Below are positions 61,921 through 64,000 of a stretch of DNA of 64,000 nt, piece by piece; positions within the stretch are counted from its first letter, which is position 1; each line of letters begins with the position of its first letter. The translations under genes were made by a program, and so were the position numbers. The stretch comes from Marisa cornuarietis (Eukaryota > Mollusca > Gastropoda > Architaenioglossa > Ampullariidae), in assembly GCA_004794655.1 (NCBI GenBank), contig SMMW01000619.1, positions 1,488,001 to 1,552,000 of the forward strand. Direction: 5' to 3'. The notes under the pieces were generated by a model, which worked only from the letters and a program-made list of their open reading frames with translations, ran no database searches and had not been told where the DNA came from.

Positions 61921-62686
61921 AGAGAAACTTTCTCAAAAGAAAATCCTTTTTATTTGGTGTCTTGCACATGTCCACCTCATAAAAGCCCGTGAGCTGCTGA
62001 GATGGTCATGGCGTGCTCCGAGTGCATTCACATATTCTGGCAGGCTTAGCTGACAAGGGGAGCAAGAGGCAACAATCTTGCATCCTCCTCTAAGGATTTT
62101 TTTTATTTTTGGGGAGCTCAATCTTGGCCCACTGGTGGGGCGAAGAGGGATTACAGACCCGCACTGTCTTTTCTCATTTATATCGATTTTCTTCTTTTCA
62201 TTTTCCTGCTCTCTGTGATAAACTACAGACATGAAGATAGCAACAGAGGACCAACACAAGAAAAGGTTCTACCCGCCGCCCTTTTTGAAAGGAGACAGAG
62301 GGATCCCTTGAAGAAGGCGTGTTAATGTTAATAGCTCAGGCGCTCAGATCGAGTTTATCGACTACTTTCTCCTGGAAGTAGAACAAATAATCACTGATTG
62401 TTTCTCGCTCGCTCTCTTTCTTTCTCCACGACTCAGCCTTAGCGGGGGAGGTAGATCGATACTGAGGATGGACACTAAGCAAATTATAATTATCTCCCCT
62501 TTTGCAGGGACTTAAAATTGAATATAGATGACTGATTTTCACCCGTCATTACAGAGTCCATCCGCTTGTAAATCGTGTTGCAAGAATCCGGACATGCCTG
62601 AATGTCCTACAAGATCAACTGTGTGCATTGGAGGGTTGGAAACTTACCGGGAGAAATCCGAGTGTTTATTTCTTGTTTAAAACATG
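61921..62686. other. No confident feature
   Basis: No recognised gene or repeat. Confidence 0.5.
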
Positions 62687-62687
62687 G

Positions 62688-62765
<78 letters not shown>

Positions 62766-62766
62766 T
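62688..62766 (+). repeat. (ATC)n microsatellite
   Basis: About 26 ATC triplets, giving a poly-Ile run in one plus frame. Confidence 0.98.
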
Positions 62767-63169
62767 CCTCTCTGATTGACTTATCAATCAATCTCGTTTT
62801 TGTGGTGACACTTTATCAGTATGACCATGAAATCTGTGCGAAATGACAGAGTTTGGTGAGGAGACAGTTTGAAGACATTGTTTTGTGGACGACTGAATCT
62901 TTCATGTTGCTAAATGATTGACTGTGGTTTGTAAGTCTAGGGGCATGAGAGACGGAGTAATAAAGCTTAATGTTGTTGGGACACAGCAGGAACATGCAGA
63001 TGAGGACATTTCTCTAAGACCTGACAGGAAGTAGCTCAAGTCCTGTAATCCTTCATGATACGATGCTGCATAATGCAACAAATAAATTATTTTCGAAAGG
63101 ATTCAGCAAGTTCTTTCACGTCTGTAAAGTGTATGCAGGCCGCGCTTCTTTTCCAGCGGAATACCCTCG
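62767..63169. other. No confident feature
   Basis: Unique-looking spacer between the ATC run and the 63-bp array. Confidence 0.5.
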
Positions 63170-63760
63170 GGTAGCGAAGGTAGAATTATCTCAGAGTTAG
63201 CTGTGGACCTTAAAATCCTGGGGTTGTAGGCATGAGGCAAAGGTAAAGTTATCTCAGAGTTAGCTGTGGACCTTAATAACCTGGGGTAATAAACCTGAAG
63301 CAAAGGTTAAGTTATCTCAGAGTTAGCTGTGGACCTTAAAATCATGGGGTAGTAAACATGAAGCAAAGGTAAAGTTATTTCAGGGTTAAATGTGGACCTT
63401 AATAACCTGGGGTAGTAGGAATGAAGCAAAGGTAAAGTTATCTCAGCGTTAGCTGTGGACCTTAAAATCATGGGGTAGTAAACATAAAGCAAAGCTAAAG
63501 TTATCTCAGGGTTCGATGTGGACCTTAATATCCTGGGGTAGTAAACATGAAGCAAAGGTAAAGTTATCTCAGGGTTAAATGTGGACGTTAATAACCTGGG
63601 GTAGTAGGCATGAAGCAAAGGTAAAGTTGTCTCAGGGTTAAATGTGGGCCTTAATAACCTGGGATAGTAGGCTTAACGCAGGTGTACAAATAATTATCTC
63701 AGAGTTCGGTGTGGCCCTAAAGCAGAGGTAAAATAATCTTAGTGCCAGCTGTCGACCGCT
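63170..63760 (+). repeat. 63-bp satellite array, about 9 copies
   Basis: GGTAAAGTTATCTCAG marks each unit, recurring at 63-bp steps from 63249 to 63627 (63185 and 63694 are one and four bases off), with degenerate ends. Two unit variants (TTAGCTGTGGACCTT and TTAAATGTGGACCTT) tend to alternate. Because 63 is a multiple of three, the minus strand keeps a frame open over 103 codons, reading a 21-residue word containing YYPRILRSTSNPEITL. The frame is broken between 63303 and 63307 by indels. No evidence for translation. Confidence 0.95.
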
Positions 63761-64000
63761 AACGTGTCCAGGTCCTTTATTTGGAAACAGGTGTCGGTCT
63801 AGGAGGGGTTTGCTAGAGATGTAGACATTGAGTGGAGATAATTGGCGTCCAGGAGGCCTGTGGAGTCTGCAGTGGTGGTGAACTGTAGTAGTTGACAGAT
63901 CCCGTATGTTGCCCTCTTCCTATATTCTAGTCTTCAATTAGACTTCTATTCTCTGTTAGATATATTGTTTTCTCCTGCTGATGACTGACAGGGCCATCAG

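Noticed and set aside
63103..63618. Minus-strand frames of 66 and 103 codons
   Set aside because: By-products of the 63-bp array.

Overview
This window reads as non-coding DNA from an animal genome. It has no operons or dense genes, long AT-rich stretches, many dinucleotide and trinucleotide microsatellites, several long-unit tandem arrays, and decayed non-LTR retrotransposons. The LINE types (a CR1/L2-like reverse transcriptase, an APE-RT element with a FADDID motif, and an RNase H-bearing element), tRNA-derived SINE-like pieces and abundant (TG)n fit a marine or aquatic invertebrate, most likely a lophotrochozoan such as a mollusc. That placement is inference; no host gene here settles it.

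Layout: 0-5 kb holds a few short reading frames bounded by good splice signals and a GC-rich 22-23 bp minisatellite. 5-16 kb is mostly featureless, with microsatellites and one candidate first coding exon near 13.8 kb. 16.6-17.0 kb is a LINE fragment. 18-29 kb has CA, GATT, 64-bp and ~10-bp arrays and possible LINE and SINE tails. 29.6-30.5 kb is the 3' end of a minus-strand LINE. 34.7-35.3 kb is a very regular 51-bp array. 35.8-38.3 kb holds two LINE remnants pointing at each other. 41.8-42.3 kb is a 32-bp array. 44.3-45.05 kb carries an open RNase H frame from a third LINE type. 46.9-50.2 kb has a 12-bp array, SINEs and two direct copies of a hairpin-bearing repeat; a third copy lies inverted at 55.4 kb. 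56.5-57 kb is a LINE-like tail. At 59.1 kb is the best-supported host exon candidate. The window ends in a 63-bp array at 63.2-63.8 kb.

No complete host gene can be assembled. The exon candidates suggest that parts of the window are introns or gene edges, but splice-like signals around short open frames also occur by chance and I found them often, so confidence in each is low. I found no rRNA, intact tRNA, CRISPR array, viral gene or cooperating gene system. The most distinctive non-trivial structure is the three-copy hairpin repeat family with an inverted pair 6.5 kb apart.
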